Below are positions 5,856-6,630 of a stretch of DNA of 6,630 nucleotides, piece after piece; position 1 is the stretch's first letter; each line of letters starts with the position of its first letter. This stretch comes from an uncultured Bdellovibrio sp. (GTDB lineage Bacteria > Bdellovibrionota > Bdellovibrionia > Bdellovibrionales > Bdellovibrionaceae): contig CAMLMF010000146.1 of assembly GCA_946480995.1 (NCBI GenBank), positions 1 to 6,630 on the forward strand. The letters run 5' to 3'. A program made the position numbers and the translations under genes. The notes beneath the pieces were generated by a model. It did not search any database. It was not told the origin of the DNA and saw nothing but the letters and a program-made list of their open reading frames with translations.

Positions 5856-6215
5856 CTACAAGGAGGGTAGGCAGTTTGCCATTACCTTTTGATTGCCAAC
5901 CTCCAAGTCTAGTTGGGCAATATTCTCATTTGTCGAAGTTGATGTCGAAATACCCTGAAATTTTAGTCGCAAGAAAAGTCTTAGATCTTTTGAGCACTCT
6001 CCAGTCATCGGATGACACACTTTCTGCGCAGAAATATTTAAAGTGGCGTCGCTGCCCAGGGCGATGTTAGCTTCACCGGCATCAGATACTAAGACTCTTT
6101 CCGAGGCCTCAACATTGCCATCTGCATTTTTCGCAATCGAACATTTAACACCTTGAGCAAAAGCGTTCGAGTAAATCAATAGCGAGGTAATCATCACTGA
6201 AAAGAACCGTTTCAT
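5856..6215 (-). CDS. Small secreted four-cysteine protein of unknown function
   Basis: A 119-residue protein I do not recognise. Residues 1-20 are a clear signal peptide (MKRFFSVMITSLLIYSNAFA, then Q), ending in an AFA cleavage site without a lipobox Cys, so a soluble protein of about 99 residues is exported. The mature part has four cysteines (25, 67, 74, 115), enough for two disulfides. Its segments look like beta strands (ASERVLVSD, EANIALG, ATLNISAQKV, LRLFLRLKF, AQLDLEVG), with a Ser/Thr-rich turn near 90-95. The start is firm: AAAGGAAG lies just upstream and falls inside the last codons and stop of the protease gene. The two genes are 2 bp apart, so they share an mRNA and probably translational coupling. 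An accessory factor or inhibitor for the protease is possible, but nothing in the sequence proves it. Confidence 0.75.
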   Translation of the reverse strand: MKRFFSVMITSLLIYSNAFAQGVKCSIAKNADGNVEASERVLVSDAGEANIALGSDATLNISAQKVCHPMTGECSKDLRLFLRLKFQGISTSTSTNENIAQLDLEVGNQKVMANCLPSL

Positions 6216-6217
6216 TT

Positions 6218-6630
6218 TTACTTCCTTTGCTTACAGTTTGTAATAGAGCTTGCGGGGATATTTTTCTTTAACCAAGAGTCTGTTTCAAAATTGTATTCAT
6301 TCGATTCATATCCAAGGCGAACCACGAAAAAAACAGGATCGGCGATTTGGGAACCTGTGAGTTTTCCGGTTTCAGGATTGACGCTGAAATATTGCGATGA
6401 CACAGAGCCTGCCGAATTAATGCCAATGACAGAAAGCTCACCATTTGAACCTCTTATCATGGCAGGTCCACCCGAATCACCGTCGGCTGCAAACGACAGA
6501 TCATAATCCGCATTTTGAAGTCCCATAACTAAGTAACTGTCACGCGTCTCCTGAATCCGTTTCGTCGCGACAGTATAGTAATTAAAACCTGGAACACCTT
6601 CGCCCTTATTCCCAAAACCACCAACGATAA
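6218..6630 (-). CDS. Trypsin-like (S1) serine protease, C-terminal part
   Basis: The 5' end lies beyond the right edge; 136 codons are visible, open to the last base. The fragment begins IVGGFGNKGEG, which corresponds to the GWG region in the middle of chymotrypsin-fold proteases. It then reaches the catalytic serine in GDSGGP (Ser codon at 6473-6475) and the substrate-binding strand GINSAGS, and ends with a WLKKN helix. The His and Asp of the triad must lie outside the window. Counting back from the serine, the residue at the bottom of the S1 pocket (chymotrypsin 189) appears to be Phe rather than Asp, and the 191 position is Ala, so the usual 191-220 disulfide is absent. Cleavage after Lys/Arg is therefore not expected, assuming no gap. 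Only one Cys (TNCKQRK, at the C terminus) is visible. An internal ATG at 6526 is not the start. The gene is followed after 2 bp by a small secreted protein. Confidence 0.88.
   Translation of the reverse strand, partial: IVGGFGNKGEGVPGFNYYTVATKRIQETRDSYLVMGLQNADYDLSFAADGDSGGPAMIRGSNGELSVIGINSAGSVSSQYFSVNPETGKLTGSQIADPVFFVVRLGYESNEYNFETDSWLKKNIPASSITNCKQRK

Noticed and set aside
5730..5870. 46-codon plus-strand frame starting MYGRLLRRLSF
   Set aside because: It runs through the terminator and its U-run, has no ribosome binding site and shows no familiar motif.
5860..6070. Plus-strand frame from a TTG at 5876 preceded by AAGGAGG
   Set aside because: It is antisense to the small secreted protein, and the binding-site-like sequence is simply the complement of its last codons. 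The translation has no recognisable features.

Overview
The window looks like chromosomal DNA from a predatory or predator-related bacterium of the Bdellovibrionota (Bdellovibrio-like). This is an inference from moderate GC, strong AAGGAGG-type ribosome binding sites, a Vibrio-type secreted M28 aminopeptidase, a secreted trypsin-fold protease and an NhaR-like LysR regulator. No marker gene settles the taxonomy. I saw no mobile element, CRISPR array, rRNA or tRNA.

Layout, left to right. (1) A four-helix DUF1772-like membrane protein (131-616, +) runs tail-to-tail into a cobalamin-binding radical SAM protein of the DUF4080 type (567-2135, -). Their coding ends overlap by 50 bp. (2) A divergent 136-bp intergenic region leads to a secreted M28 zinc aminopeptidase (2272-3501, +) with all metal ligands visible. 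(3) A perfect 10-bp hairpin, usable from both sides, separates it from a convergent LysR-family regulator (3562-4485, -). (4) A 206-bp divergent region follows. It carries a sigma-28 (FliA)-like promoter directly in front of a two-gene operon: a HPF/RaiA-type ribosome hibernation protein (4692-5093, +) and a cytoplasmic double-BON-domain protein (5123-5683, +). The operon ends in a six-codon reading frame with a consensus ribosome binding site and a nested set of hairpins that includes an intrinsic terminator. (5) On the minus strand, a trypsin-like serine protease that is cut by the right edge (6218-6630) is followed two bases later by a small secreted four-cysteine protein (5856-6215).

How the parts may work together. 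The most coherent unit is the hpf-like/BON pair. If its FliA-like promoter is real, ribosome hibernation would be switched on together with motility and the non-growing attack phase. The aminopeptidase has a weaker version of the same motif and would suit a lifestyle based on degrading prey protein. The protease and its small secreted neighbour are clearly co-transcribed and may act as a pair. The radical SAM protein and the DUF1772-like protein show no functional link to the rest.

Nothing in the window is an obvious new defence or mobile system. The observations most worth following are the promoter in front of the hibernation operon, the six-codon frame with its structured 3' region, and the protease/small secreted protein pair.
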